64,000 nucleotides of DNA from contig CAJQUW010010382.1 in assembly GCA_907163375.1 (NCBI GenBank), positions 85,266-149,265 of the forward strand. Reading direction: 5' to 3'. The notes beneath the pieces are model-generated. The model searched no databases, was not told the DNA's origin, and worked only from the letters and a program-made list of their open reading frames with translations. Position numbers and translations under genes: made by a program. This document shows positions 10,913 through 22,475 of this stretch, one piece after another. Numbering within the stretch: position 1 is the stretch's first letter; every line of letters starts with the position of its first letter. Source of the stretch: Prostheceraeus crozeri. Lineage: Eukaryota; Platyhelminthes; Polycladida; Euryleptidae.

Positions 10913-11763
10913 CAGACCTAAAAGTGGGCCAGGCAACCGACGGGCCGTATCGGGCGTGGGCCGGGCTTGGGCATCGAAAATTCATCACTTCCATATAGCC
11001 AAATTGTAGCGATCCATTAAATAATGATTGCTTTCCTCAATACTGATGGTCATAGCCAGAACTAGTCGCGAGGTGTCAGAAAAGCAATTTTTCATTGAAC
11101 AGTGTAAATTCAAGTCTGAATTCTGACTAATCAGGACATTTACATCACTTCAAGCATTCACAGTTAGTGAAATTGAGATCGTGAAAGTCAATTGAGGAGC
11201 GAACTGAGAAATCTAAAATTCTTGTAATCAATTGAGTTCATGAGACCATTTTAAAAAATATTTCAATTTATTGAATGTTTTTGATGCTCATATCGGATCA
11301 GAAGGCAGTAATTGTACTCTCCTTTTTATTTTATGCCAAAATAAGAAAATTGAGGTATTCTGCAAAATTCTGTTGAATTGCGCTTCCTTAACCTTGACTG
11401 GTCGCGTGAGACAAAGGAAGATGAATATCTCCTTGTCAATCTACGGCTTGTTGATGTTCGACTTTTCAGAAAATCAAACGAATGAGTAATCCAATTCTAG
11501 ATTGCAGATCATTTTTATAAAGCTCTTGACAAAAATCTATTTTAAGGTCGCAAATTGATAAATCAAAAGTCAAATATTCATGAAATTAATCATGATGATA
11601 TAACAAACACAGTATTATAAAGGCTTATGCATCATATCTGACAAAAGCATCAATAACGGCCCGAGAAGCTGAGATGAGCGGGCCGGACCTGAAGATTTCC
11701 GACGCAGCGGGCCTGGGACGGGCTTTGTTTGAGCGGGCCGGGCCTGGCCCATTTACAAGTCTG
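10913..11763. mobile_element. 851-bp non-autonomous hAT-like element
   Basis: The left end CAGACCTAAAAGTGGGCCAG matches the inverted right end CAGACTTGTAAATGGGCCAG at 17 of 20 positions, followed by GC-rich GGGCCGGGC-type subterminal sequence at both ends. The flanks GTTGCATT (10905-10912) and ATTGCATT (11764-11771) are an 8-bp target duplication differing at one base. CA ends and 8-bp duplications are hAT hallmarks. The interior is AT-rich and non-coding, so it depended on a transposase encoded elsewhere. Confidence 0.78.
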
Positions 11764-11771
11764 ATTGCATT

Positions 11772-13095
11772 TACCAAGACATTATGGTTCGCGCATCTTC
11801 TTTTGACGTGGTGCAATTGGAATGATGCAACCAAGCTCTGGTATATGTACATATATGATAATGCTGACTTTTCGTGCATGCAAAAACATATACTTTTGGT
11901 CGGTACGTCATCGACAATTGTCTATCATAACACAGTGAATCGCACAGGTCCCTTATACATCTGACGCCCGCTTGCCATAAATTCATTGAATTGTGTTAGT
12001 GTCGTCATAAAACTGCAGTTTATTAGTAAAAATGATCTGCTAAGGAAAGCAGAGAGCGGTTATTCCAAAATGATTTTTTGAAATATCGGTAAGAAGCGTG
12101 AGTACCTTACTTCAATTTGATAATTTTCTTTTCATTAAATTTTGTCAATTCAATTGTATCATAACAAAGCGCATTTAACTGATGTAGCAGCATTCGGTGT
12201 AGAAATTGAATTGCTAGACAATTGACTTCTTCTGTAACCCTTCACAACTATCTGTTATTGTGAATAATTATGAAATTGGCATCATCGTTTTAGCATTGTC
12301 ATAAATCTTTCATCTTGCTGTGAAAACTAAGACGATGTAGAAAAAATAGATATTCCAAGTCAATCAAAACAATTATCATAACGACTATTCTAAGTGTGGG
12401 AAAAATGACCAGAATACCCTGGCGCCACGACTAAAGATCTTGATAAGCTTCCAATGCGTTATCAATTTCTCCAACTGAGTGCTTGAATTGAAGAGAGAAG
12501 TGAGTTCGTGATAACAACAAGCTAAGAAGTATCTTTTCAGTTTGTCCTCAATAGTTTTATACCAATGAGAACACCAGGTTCAGAACAATTTAATCTCCGA
12601 CCGGATCGTCAGTGCAACCGGAGTTCCACCAATTTTTCGATACAGAATCGTAAAGATATAAAGTGTTTATTACATTTCATTACCTTTTTAATTTGCATTC
12701 AACAATTTATTGCATTTCATTTGGGCAAAGCAATCGGTTAATTTTAATTGCAGCAGGAAGTCGGGGATTGTCAAAAATTAATTGAATGGTTGATAAACCA
12801 ATCCAATCAATAAATTGCTGCATTTTTCAATGCCAATCAATTAATTTTGAAACAATTACGGTTGCCAAAACATTTGACAAGAAACAATAGCACTAAAAAC
12901 ATTTATTTGAATATTATGAATAACATGTAACTAAAACATAATGAGAAATATTCACACAAGGTTAGATGAATCAATGACTTTATGCCATGACGTAAAACTA
13001 ATGTACAAATGACAGAGAAGACAATGCACTTGTAGATGAAGTGACAAGACTGCTAAATTTGGAAAGGGCTACCAAAGTAGGAACAGAATACAGAA
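11772..13095. other. no recognisable feature
   Basis: AT-rich non-coding sequence with CAATCAATTAATT-like words at 12730-12850. No element ends were found. Confidence 0.4.
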
Positions 13096-13330
13096 TTAGA
13101 TTGTTTAAGCGTGTCACTTTGCAAGAAGTGCAAACTGTTTCAAAACGATGGCACATGCAGGAAATTGCTAAGTGGACAAAAAGAAATTTTCAGTGCCTTA
13201 CAGAACTAGAAAAATAGTCGTGCGTCGCTTGCGGATTACTCTGAATTCCTTCAAAATGCTCCTATTGCCATGATTTCTTCAGATTCGAAGAATTCAGATC
13301 ATTGCTCAAAAGTTGTATCGATAATGTTTG
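13096..13330 (+). pseudogene. HTH-transposase fragment, copy c (uninterrupted)
   Basis: The frame reads RIRLFKRVTLQEVQTVSKRW, then HMQEIAKWTKRN, then a short break followed by LTELEKIVVRRLRI. This order looks like the N-terminal DNA-binding half of a pogo/CENP-B-type transposase. The first part recurs at 38125-38225, the second at 8836 and 742. It is the longest copy of the family here and provides the empty site for the 8963-9593 element. There is no DDE domain. Confidence 0.45.
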
Positions 13331-13589
13331 TCCCTTCCGATCATTTTAAAAAAAATTAGCAGGAGCACGAAATAACCTTCACAAACTTCTTTGAAGAACT
13401 TGACGTCGTCTGTGTTGCTTTGCTGTGTGATCCAGTCTCGTGTTTAATGTTGTGTCAATTTGGCGTGCTTCATGCTGAACTGACTGCTCATTGTTCGATT
13501 GCTATGGTATTATGTCAGCATATTGTGCCATTTCATTAGCGTTGGATGTTCCAAAGCTTCCTCTCTAGTCAAACAGAAGAAGAAACGAC

Positions 13590-13935
13590 CTGTCTAATTC
13601 CGTGGTAACAACAAACTGTATACAAGCTGCTGTACACATAATGGAGGGCTTTTGTTCAAAATATATAAAGCCTCCATGATAGGTAATGAAAAAGAAAAAT
13701 AGGAAGAACATAAAATTGAAAAGTAAGAAGGAAAAGAGTTGCCTGTAAAGACATCACAATTTACAACATGCTTACATACCGAAGATGACGATGAGCCACG
13801 AGTTTGACTGTATAACCAACGCGGAAGATGCTCATTGATCCGTTCTCCCAACCGTCTGCCAGTCCGGCCTATTAACTAGCTCCACAGTCACATTCAAAAT
13901 TGCAAATCACATAGGACCGGCTGACAAGGGTTGTG
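13590..13935 (-). pseudogene. Penelope-like element GIY-YIG fossil
   Basis: The minus strand encodes RSYVICNFECDCGAS, then, after a frameshift near 13875, LIGRTGRRLGERINEHLPRW, then SSSSVCKHVVNC and MEALYI with KSPPLCVQ. This is the C-terminal GIY-YIG nuclease of a canonical Penelope-like element: C-x-CG before the Y-IG-RT motif, an Arg and EH a turn later, and a Glu in LPIMEALYI as the late catalytic acid. The reverse transcriptase is absent, and the fragment is short even for the domain (about 110 residues). Confidence 0.75.
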
Positions 13936-14296
13936 TGAATATTTATTACTGTGTTCTAGCTAACTTCGTGACTTCGGCCGTTTTGTAGTTGAAGGCCACG
14001 AAAGCGCTCGCGTACTTTGTCAGTAACATGTCCTTCATCATATAAATGTTCTTGGCGACCTTGTTTCTTCTCAAATTAATTGCTATCTGTTAGTCGCGAA
14101 CTTACAGACGATCTATTTCTTTCTTTCCGTATGCATGCAAGCTAGCAAATTTTAAAATGTAAAAATGATCGGTATAACTTTCTGTACATTGTATTTTGTC
14201 AACTCTTTGGAGAACGATTTTGGTAATTAATTTTGTACATGTGATTTTCATTGTGATTTCAATAAACACTTTATTATTATTATTAGTAGTAGTAGT
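13936..14296 (+). other. possible retroelement 3' end with trinucleotide tail
   Basis: AATAAA at about 14262 is followed by a TTATTATTATTA run and a TAGTAGTAGTAG run ending near 14300. A polyadenylation signal directly before a simple-repeat tail resembles a LINE or SINE 3' terminus. The insertion at 34447-34610 ends in the same way on the other strand. No coding is visible upstream. Confidence 0.35.
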
Positions 14297-14300
14297 AGAG

Positions 14301-15640
14301 TAGCTTAGATTGCTTTTCCAATTTCGCCACCGCAGTGTTTTCTAACAATTCACAATCATAGTAAGCATTTCAGCCTTGTATTTCAGGTTGACAAGCAGCA
14401 ACAACGTTGAGATTCATGAATAGTCACGAATTCATGTTTGAATAGCATGTAGCCCTATGCATGTGTTGTGTGAAGAATGTTACTTAACTATTTTTTTCAT
14501 TCAGCTTGTAATAACTATAGCTCAACGTGGATAGTATTATAAGAGGACAAGAACTAAGGCATCAATTTGATGGCAGATTTAAATTACAAATTTAATTACA
14601 ATCTACTTATTAAAGCATAGAAAATGGTTGGTCTAGCTGTTGTTAACGATATAGCCTGTCTTCATACACAGGAAATCTATAAGACCATAGATTGCTTAAT
14701 GTTGTGTAACGTGCATAGTTAAACAAACATTGGATCAAGTAAATCAATAGATAATGCTATCAAGTTACAGAAACTTTTGAATTTTGGATTCCAATTGTAA
14801 TTAATTGATTTCTTTGTCTAATTAAATTGTAATAAATTATTGACAATCCCTGCAGAAAGTAATTAATCAACCCAATAAAGCGTATAGTGAAGTCATTTTC
14901 ACCTCATCCTATTTTTTATCTTAGAACGCTTTCTACGAGTGGAATTGTCACAAACTGGTCTTTTATAACTTATTATCAGCATTGTCATCAAATCATGAAT
15001 GCTATTAAATAAATTTGGTAAAGCATAGAAATCAGTTGAGCAAGAAATCAACCCGCTACGTTTTGGCAATCTGTGATGTCATTTTGACCTCACTTGACAT
15101 ACCTCTGCGCAATTGGATCCAAATCATCACCAAAGCACTTCATCTTGCATTTCGTATACGCATGAAGTATATTTGTTTCTATTACAGTGTACATTTGATA
15201 ATTGCACTCGCAGTGGATTCATCATGTGTCTCAACTGCTACCTTTTACTGTTATGATCACTTCGGTCATTGTTATTTATTCTTCGATACATACTTACATC
15301 GATTAGTGTCTCTCAATGAATATTTGTCAATCGTCCTTCACAATTTCTATCAGTTACATCAGTCTTTTCACCATATATAATCAGTAATTTCTTCACCATA
15401 TATAACGGAACTGCTGCGCGGAAATTTGTATTTTTTGTGTCGATAACACTCAATACCTTGTTTTCTAACACAAAAATAGATGTTCATTATCACTCACCAA
15501 CATCTGATATAAGGAAAATTGAAAATAAGCCAAACCTGCTGAGAATGCCTTAATAACTTTTTCTGCATATTTCGTCATCCGACCTTGCAGTGTTAATTAA
15601 CACTGCATTCATGGCGTTAGCATGGCATGGCGTAACTGCT
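14301..15640. other. no recognisable gene
   Basis: AT-rich sequence. A 121-codon frame at 15015-15380 has no family resemblance and reads like chance. Confidence 0.4.
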
Positions 15641-15642
15641 TA

Positions 15643-16849
15643 CCTTTTTAACTTCTATTTAAAATAAGTCAAGTTCTAATTAAAACAAATCAAGTTCTAA
15701 TTAAAATGAATCAAATTCTAATTAAAATAAATCAAGTTCTAATTAAAAAAAATCAAGTTTAATTTAGAATATGTCAAATTCTATTTAAAAATTTTGAATT
15801 ACATATTATACAGTGAAACCTCTCTAACTTAGCACCCGCTTTTCAAGCAGCCTCTCTAAATTGGCAGGTCTTCGCCAGTCTCGATTTAATCCGTATTCCT
15901 GATGGTACCCCTTTATCCCTAGCACTCCTCTAACTTAGCACTTTTTGGCGCAGTCCCTTTGGGTGCCAAGTTAGAAGGGTTTCACTGCATACGTAATACA
16001 TATATCCGTAATTATTTCTTATTTACATGATTGATAATAGGGAATTTTCCCCCGACCGCACATTTCAGCCAAAATTTCCCAATTTTGAAAAATTACTGGT
16101 GATTATACCTATTACCGACTGCATTGATAGACGTCTTTTTGTGTTAGATGGAACAAAAGTATGGGTATCATATACGTTGGCCCACCTATTCACATCTTGA
16201 ATACCAGAAGTCTACCCAAATTTGATCAAAAACATTATTGTTCCACTTACTACTCGTAATTTCTATTTGTACATGTATAAGTCATAAGCTACTGTAACAA
16301 TCTCATGCACTAACGTTATCGTACATTGGTAAATCGTGAAGACAGATGCAAGAAGGAAAATGTTTTTGAACATGATTGCATGCTCTTAAACACAAGCGGG
16401 GTCTTAAATCCATCATTGCTTTGTCAATGATGGTTTCGAGGTACCTAAGACGATGTTCGGGTTGCTAATGCAGTTTTGTTCAAGGTCGATGCTATTTCTT
16501 TCAGCTTCATTCATTTGTATTCAATTCGTCAAGTGACTGATTCATCGACCGATGACGCCAATGTGTGGCATTGATTTTTGTAATCCTATTCACCGCTCGT
16601 GTGCACTCGTGTGATGAGAAAATGAGAACAATGGAGAAGTTAGCGCCGATTGAGATCATAGCCATAGATAGATATCTCATGCACAGATAATCCTTAGACT
16701 AAAATCTGAGAACGGTGCAAAACTTTAAATAGAACTTGACTTTTCATAATTAAAACTTGACTTATTTTAACTAGAACTTGATTTATTTTATTTAGAACTT
16801 GATTTGCTTTAAATAGAACTTCATTTATTTTAAATAGAAGTTAAAAAGG
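15643..16849. mobile_element. 1.2-kb mariner-like MITE with long AT-rich inverted ends
   Basis: The left end CCTTTTTAACTTCTATTTAA (15643 on) is matched in inverted orientation at 16849. Both ends are flanked by TA (15641-15642 and 16850-16851). Inside each end a roughly 22-bp unit of the type AAATCAAGTTCTAATTA repeats four to six times, so the inverted arms run to about 120-145 bp. TA target duplication points to Tc1/mariner transposition. No transposase is encoded, and a smaller MITE is nested inside. Confidence 0.72.
15811..15987. mobile_element. 177-bp pogo/Tigger-like MITE
   Basis: The ends are CAGTGAAACCTCTCTAACTT and, inverted, CAGTGAAACCCTTCTAACTT. The CAGTGAAACCTCT start is typical of pogo/Tigger-type TIRs. 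The left flank ends in TA and the right flank reads CATA, so the TA duplication is only partly preserved. A second CTCTCTAA or CTCCTCTAACTTAGCAC-type repeat lies inside. It is nested in the 15643-16849 element and so is younger. Confidence 0.72.
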
Positions 16850-16851
16850 TA

Positions 16852-18304
16852 GTAAGGGTGCTGCAGTCGGCATCTATATGGAAACTAACACATGTATGTC
16901 ATTTCACGTGTAACCGACAGTTGCGATCCCATACAAATGCTCGTCACACAGCGCTTAACTTGTTCAAGTATGAGGAGATCTCTGTTCTATGACCACACGA
17001 ACTGCACTTAGGTCTATGCCATATGATCATTTGATTGGCGCTAGCGAATGCCATATGATCATTTGATGAACTTTTGAATGGCGCGAGCGCATTGCAGGAT
17101 ATTTTAAATATCCCAAACATTAACACGCTTGGTGATATATCTATCGCATAATATGTCATGTTATGATGCATAAGTCTTTAATTAATCGTCTCTTTTTTTG
17201 TGTTTGTCGCTCTACCGACACTTTCATATTAACAGTAACATAAAATGCAATCCATAATTTCCGTATAGTAAACTCTCTATTAAAAGCGGCCGAAGCGAAT
17301 GGGAAGCATTTTCCATTTCAATAATAGAAAAGCGCATTTACAATTGGACATTACATTACATTTAGAAACTACATTACAAGGAGAGGTAATTCAAGACAAC
17401 CTGATTTAATCAAAGTAAGTATATTCAAACACTTTTGATTTAATGAGGGGATAGTGTGCTTATGCGGGTAAATTTTTTGAATAACTTTGATATCCCACGG
17501 TCTGCTAGAAATGTAAATTTCGGGAAAGAATATTTGGCATCAACAAAACAGGAGCTGAATCATCGCTTTCACCGAAGCTTTATCACAGCAACAACGGCTA
17601 ATCCTCAAACAGCCGACTGAATTGACAAAAGATAAATGACATCCACAAAATGAATCGAAATGGTTAAAAACCTGTAGAAGTTCAACCCCTCACTACCGAC
17701 GATAAATTTGATACAAGCAGAGAAATCGCAAACGACGCAAAACAGATTAAATGTGATGCGTCATGTCAGGAAACATCTCTCCACTCGTTCTCTGCTCTAG
17801 GATTGTCACAAAATAAGCCGATATGATCAACCGATCACAGGTTTCAATCGAGAGAGCAATTTACAAATACATTTCAGTACAACGTCAAGTTCTACCACTT
17901 TGTTCAATGGTTTTTAAACAGTCGAAGGAAGAAAAAGATAAATTATCATATTCAGAGAGAAAACAGCGAGTCCAATCGCTATCTCCCAGAGTGAGGTGAT
18001 TTATATGCTGAGTATCATCAGCCTGTTAGATATAATTCATACTTAAATGCATCCGGGTAGTATACAGAACACAAAGTTAAAATATTGAAGCGAAGCTTCG
18101 ACAGTAATAAATAACTATATAATATTTAGGATTACAATTCATTCATTATCATGCATTTTGAAGTGAACTCACAAGCCTTTACAACGGTGACTACTTCATC
18201 CATCCTTACATCTAATGACCTTGAATTTCTTATCGCTAACTCCTGCCCAGAAGCGCAGTCTTTGAGAGCGCAGAAGCGCAGTTTGATAAGTTTCATTATG
18301 TACT
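16852..18304. other. no recognisable gene
   Basis: Non-coding sequence. The patch ATCATTTGATTGGCG and a similar word near 17045 form a short direct duplication at 17019-17080. AACTCTCTATTAAAAGCGG at 17270 may be a degenerate pogo/Tigger-like end. Confidence 0.35.
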
Positions 18305-18483
18305 ATGGAGGTGTGTGACACCAACCCCGACCTGACCAGATTTCGGGTACGTGTCGGGTTTACCAAGTTACTTCGGGTAGATTGTAATATATTCTGGTTT
18401 TATAGGCTGTACTCGCAATCGAGAAACGCACTCCCTTGAATTTCTGCAGATCCGTTAGTTAAAAAAGTAAAGAAAAAACGAGC

Positions 18484-19330
18484 TTTTACTCGACGTTTCG
18501 GGTCCAGACCCTTCTTCATAGAGTATAAAAACAGGTGCATATGACATGCTTCTTGGACATATATATGTAAAAGCTGAATAAAAATCTATATGGCGCAACC
18601 TGTGTTCTCCTACAAATCAGCGAGCTCATGACGACAATTCATAGATGGACATCAGTCCTGAATCATGCGACCTTCTATCGAAGCAGTGTCAACCGTACTT
18701 CGCGCTCTCTGAAGGATATTTACATCGAAATCATCAAGGTCAACAGCAGCACAATCACGAAGATGCACACTCAATGCACTCTTACTGTCCTTATTCATAA
18801 TACTCCGCTTATGTTCTTGATACCTAATTTTGAAAGATCTTGAAGTTTTACCTACGTAACTAGCATTACAAATCCGATATTTAAGCTCATAGACAACATT
18901 ATAACTATTACAATTTATTTTTTCAGGGAAACGATCACAAAGGTTGCAGTTGTTATGTTTTTTTTTCTGTTTATTTGCGACTATTTAGACAACGGGACAA
19001 TGTAGGACTGGTAGTATTAACAAGACGAACATTGAGATTATATTTGCGAATCAGAGAATTAATTTTTCTGTTTAAGCTATCGTTAACGAAAGGCATAGAT
19101 AAATTAATAATTTTACTTGCATTGGAATGACGCTTCCTATTCTTCGATTTCCGTTTAAAATCTTTTTCTTTGAAACTGTTTTTCTTAAGTTTTGTTTAGC
19201 GTTATGAATTGCTTCAGTTTTATCTGCTATCGTACTGCATCTTTCATCGGCTGTGTTCAGAGTATTTTCTATGAAGTTACTTTTAACATGATGTGGTATC
19301 CAGCTGTCTTTGCGTAGAGAGAATTTCTGA
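18484..19330 (-). pseudogene. Penelope-like element 3' end: linker and GIY-YIG nuclease
   Basis: The minus strand shows, from 19330 down, an RT-thumb/linker region (HHVKSNFIENTLNTADERCS, then HNAKQNLRK), a segment MPFVNDSLNRKINSLIRKY in a shifted frame, then NNCNLCDRFPEKINCNSYNV and VVYELKYRICNASYVGKTSR. The last is the GIY-YIG core; FKIRYQEHKRS follows, and FDVNILQRAR with ASIEGRMIQD ends the frame at a stop near 18640. At least two frameshifts or stops interrupt it. The 3' untranslated part (18484-18620) carries a hammerhead-like motif. The RT catalytic core is missing. Confidence 0.75.
18487..18525 (-). ncRNA. degenerate hammerhead ribozyme motif
   Basis: On the minus strand the order is stem I TACTC, core TATGAAGA (consensus CUGANGA), stem II AGGGTCTGGACCC, GAAA, a one-pair stem III in CGTC, then stem I GAGTA. 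Stem I and II pair fully and GAAA is intact, but the first core bases differ from consensus. Minimal type I hammerheads of this shape are known from Penelope-like element ends. It is likely inactive. Confidence 0.5.
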
Positions 19331-19908
19331 TACTCAGAAATTCATAAATAGTGCCGTATGTGTTATGTTTTGTTGACTTCATTTGAAAATATACATGTAT
19401 ATATTTCATAAATTTACATGCATACAAATACTATGCTCATGTACTAACTTTAGAATGTTAAGTAATATTTCCTCAAGCGCACATATCTATTACCAACGGT
19501 ATACAGTTCTTTCTTCATCAAACTACAACTTAGCTTTTTTAGGTGCATAAGGCGCAATATTTGAAAAAATAATACGTAGCGCACCGATGCAGTTGAGAGA
19601 TTTGTCTTTATTGTCATTATTGACTACATCCTCATTCATGATCGATCTGCAATTGATGTCGACTTGATTGTAGTAGATTCTAATTAATCGAAAAAGTAGT
19701 GCATTTCATTAAGGCTCAAGTCCAAACATTGAAAACTACATGTAAATTTTCCACGGTCGCAGAAGTTAGATTTTTCAATTAAAGTTTCTTCGGGCTCCGT
19801 TCGGTTTTTTTCGCATCGGTAAAATTGTCGGGTCGGGTTCAAAATTAAGGCTCGGGTGGAAGGTGGTCGGGTTTGGGTCTGGGTTCAGGCATCCGTTGCA
19901 CATCTCTA

Positions 19909-22471
19909 ATTCATAATGTAAAGCAGACAAATATCAGTGGATGCCATGCCGATCTCCACACATATTTCATCACAACTGTACAGCTCCATTAAATTCAATA
20001 TCACTAAAGTTTTAGGAAACATGCAGTTTAGTATACGAGTGCATAATGACAAAAGCGCTAAATTGTGAAGACATCAAGAAACTTTTTGCTTTTGTTGACT
20101 TAAGTTTTATCTACTTTTTCATTACTTTGGCTTATTGCTATATTTTCGTTCTCGTTAAGTCAAACAAAATCTGATAGAATATAACGCATAACAAGATTAA
20201 GAACATTATTGAACATAAACGTTATGACCGTCATAATCCCCCATGTGACGAAATCGTGCATCTTAATGCTGCATGTATATATGACACAATATAACGCAGC
20301 TCAAGTCTAGAGATCACACGACAAATTAAATGATAATTAAAAGAAGACGTGATCTATACCGAATAATAATCACTTTGAATTGTGATAGGCTTTTTCATTT
20401 CATTGCAAGTTCTTCGTTCCGATAGTTCTCCTAGCATCTTCATGAGGTCATGTCTGCTGCAATGTAATTGATTTATTTCATCTTTTCAATTCGTGATGAC
20501 TTTGACAGTTCCCATGGATACATATTCTCGAAATTAAGTTTGAAATTAATTTTCCCAGGTAGTTGCTTTAATACAAGTAGGTGCTATCGCAAAGTTCATA
20601 GACTTTTGTTACTGAGTTGTAAATCCAGTACGTACGTTGTCCTGCATCTTTAATTGAAACCTAGTAGGCATCAATTACTTGTCTTGTCATGGTAGGCCTA
20701 TTGTGAAAACCCTGTTTTCATTTGTGTGTATATATTTGAGAATGATTTGAAATAGGGTTCTGTGACAGCTCGCCGTTTACTTTTTGCCGCGTTTTGGTGA
20801 ACTGCTCTCGATTCTCCCTGATGGGAAATCGAAACTAAACTTTAAATTCTCCCAAAAAATATTGTGTGCGAGATTTTGCTTCCAATAAATTTCCCTTTGG
20901 AAATTGAGTATTTTCACATATTTTATTTTTGTAAATATCCACCTGTAAATTCTTTGTTTAACTGCATCAATGTGAGTGACTTTAATGGTCGTTCACAATC
21001 TAGTATAAAACTACCTGCCAGACTATCTAGCAGCACAGAGTAATTGGTTTTGGAATAAATCGCATTCTGTTACCTGCGACTTCTGCAACAGGTTCCATAA
21101 CTGCAGAACTTTTGCAACTTGCAACAGCGATAGCACTCTCAAAAATCTTGGTTTTTAGTTTTTTAAAAAAATAAACTATTTGGATTCAAAACTTTATCTT
21201 TGGATTTTTGTAAAACCAAGACCTGTATATTGATTTTTGAAAGCAAAGTTTGCTTTCTACCAAAGGTCTATGAATCTTTGCTGGTGGCATAAATAATGTA
21301 CCGAAATAGAATGCGAACGAATGTCTCCTTATACGTGTAGGCGCATACATGCTGATACAATTAATGATATACACATAATCACAACATAAGACCATTAAAT
21401 CCATGGTGTATGGTTGAGATGATTGTACATTGTTTGTAGATGGCTGATATACATGTACATGTAGGTATGCAATCACAATATAAGATTAATGATGGACTAA
21501 TAGTAGTATGTCCGAGAACAAATTGATTTGAAGCATAGGAAGGAAAATCATTTAGTCATTATAACACAGCATGCATGCCTTAGCATCTTAAATCAAATTG
21601 AACGTCTCTCAAAAAGACATCCAAGAAACGAAATCAATAGAAGTATAATTAAAAACTTGTTCATGGGTTTTTGAAACCACATTTGGTTCCAATTAGCACA
21701 TCGAGTGAAATGTTTTCCTTGAAATTTTGAAAATCAGGGATCTTAAATTGATTTCTCAAACCTGCTTCTGATTCCTGATATTGGATGAAATGGCAACTAT
21801 TCAGACACGTTCCCATTTTTCATCTGATATAACTCAATATTTCATATACTGTCTACAGATTTGACTCTATGCCAGGAGGAAAAGTTGAACAACCAAATTT
21901 GTTTTCTTGAAAAAACGACATTTTTAATCTGACTGCTTGAAAGGCTGTGATTATGGTTGTCATCAAGGCAGATATCATTCACTTTATCATGTGATTTATT
22001 GATATTCTGGTGGCCAAAGAGCTATGATGTATACCTGTATCAATAAATTTATTGCTTTAATATTCATAATCACCACAGACTTGATGTATGATTCACAAGG
22101 ATCACGCATTTCATGCAAATGAATGATAGAAGAAATGTTCAAATCACTTTCTCAGGTGATAATTTTTCCAAAAATATCCGTCAATCTGACTACGGCTAAT
22201 TTTGTCAAAAAATATTCGACAATAATAGTAGAGATCCCGTAATTATAACAATTAAAGGGAAAACTGAAAGCATTTATGGTAATTATTTCAATTTTCAGTG
22301 AAATTTGAAGCACAGCTTTTATCGCACACACGCACACATTTAGTCAAAAGAGGAAGTACTTGTAAATGAAATCAAATGAACTGATTGACAAAAGAACTGA
22401 TAATTCCTTTATTTTGTCTGTAGGTGCTGCATCCAAATAGGTCCACTTAATCCGGAATCAATATTTAGAAA
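19909..22471. other. no recognisable gene
   Basis: AT-rich sequence with only chance-like short frames. An imperfect hairpin (TCTTGGTTTTTA at 21146 against TAAAACCAAGA near 21220) is the only structure noted. Confidence 0.4.
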
Positions 22472-22475
22472 TTAA

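Larger units (their letters stand above)
18306..19908. mobile_element. possible hAT-like host element enclosing a Penelope fragment
   Basis: GGAGGTGTGTGACACC with CCCCGACCTGACC at the left resembles the inverse of the right end (AGAGATGTGCAACGG, then CTGAACCCAGACC). Both ends carry GGGTCGGGTT-type GC-rich subterminal repeats that contrast with the AT-rich surroundings. No clean target duplication is found, so the boundaries are approximate. The interior between about 18450 and 19330 is a Penelope-like fragment that must have inserted later. Confidence 0.45.

Noticed and set aside
15015-15380. 121-codon open frame
   Set aside because: No domain, composition like random AT-rich DNA, no splice or start context.
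18290-19920. Target duplication around the 18.3-19.9 kb element (TTCATTATGTA versus TTCATAATGTA)
   Set aside because: The similar words are at unequal distances from the ends and overlap AT-rich sequence, so the match may be chance.
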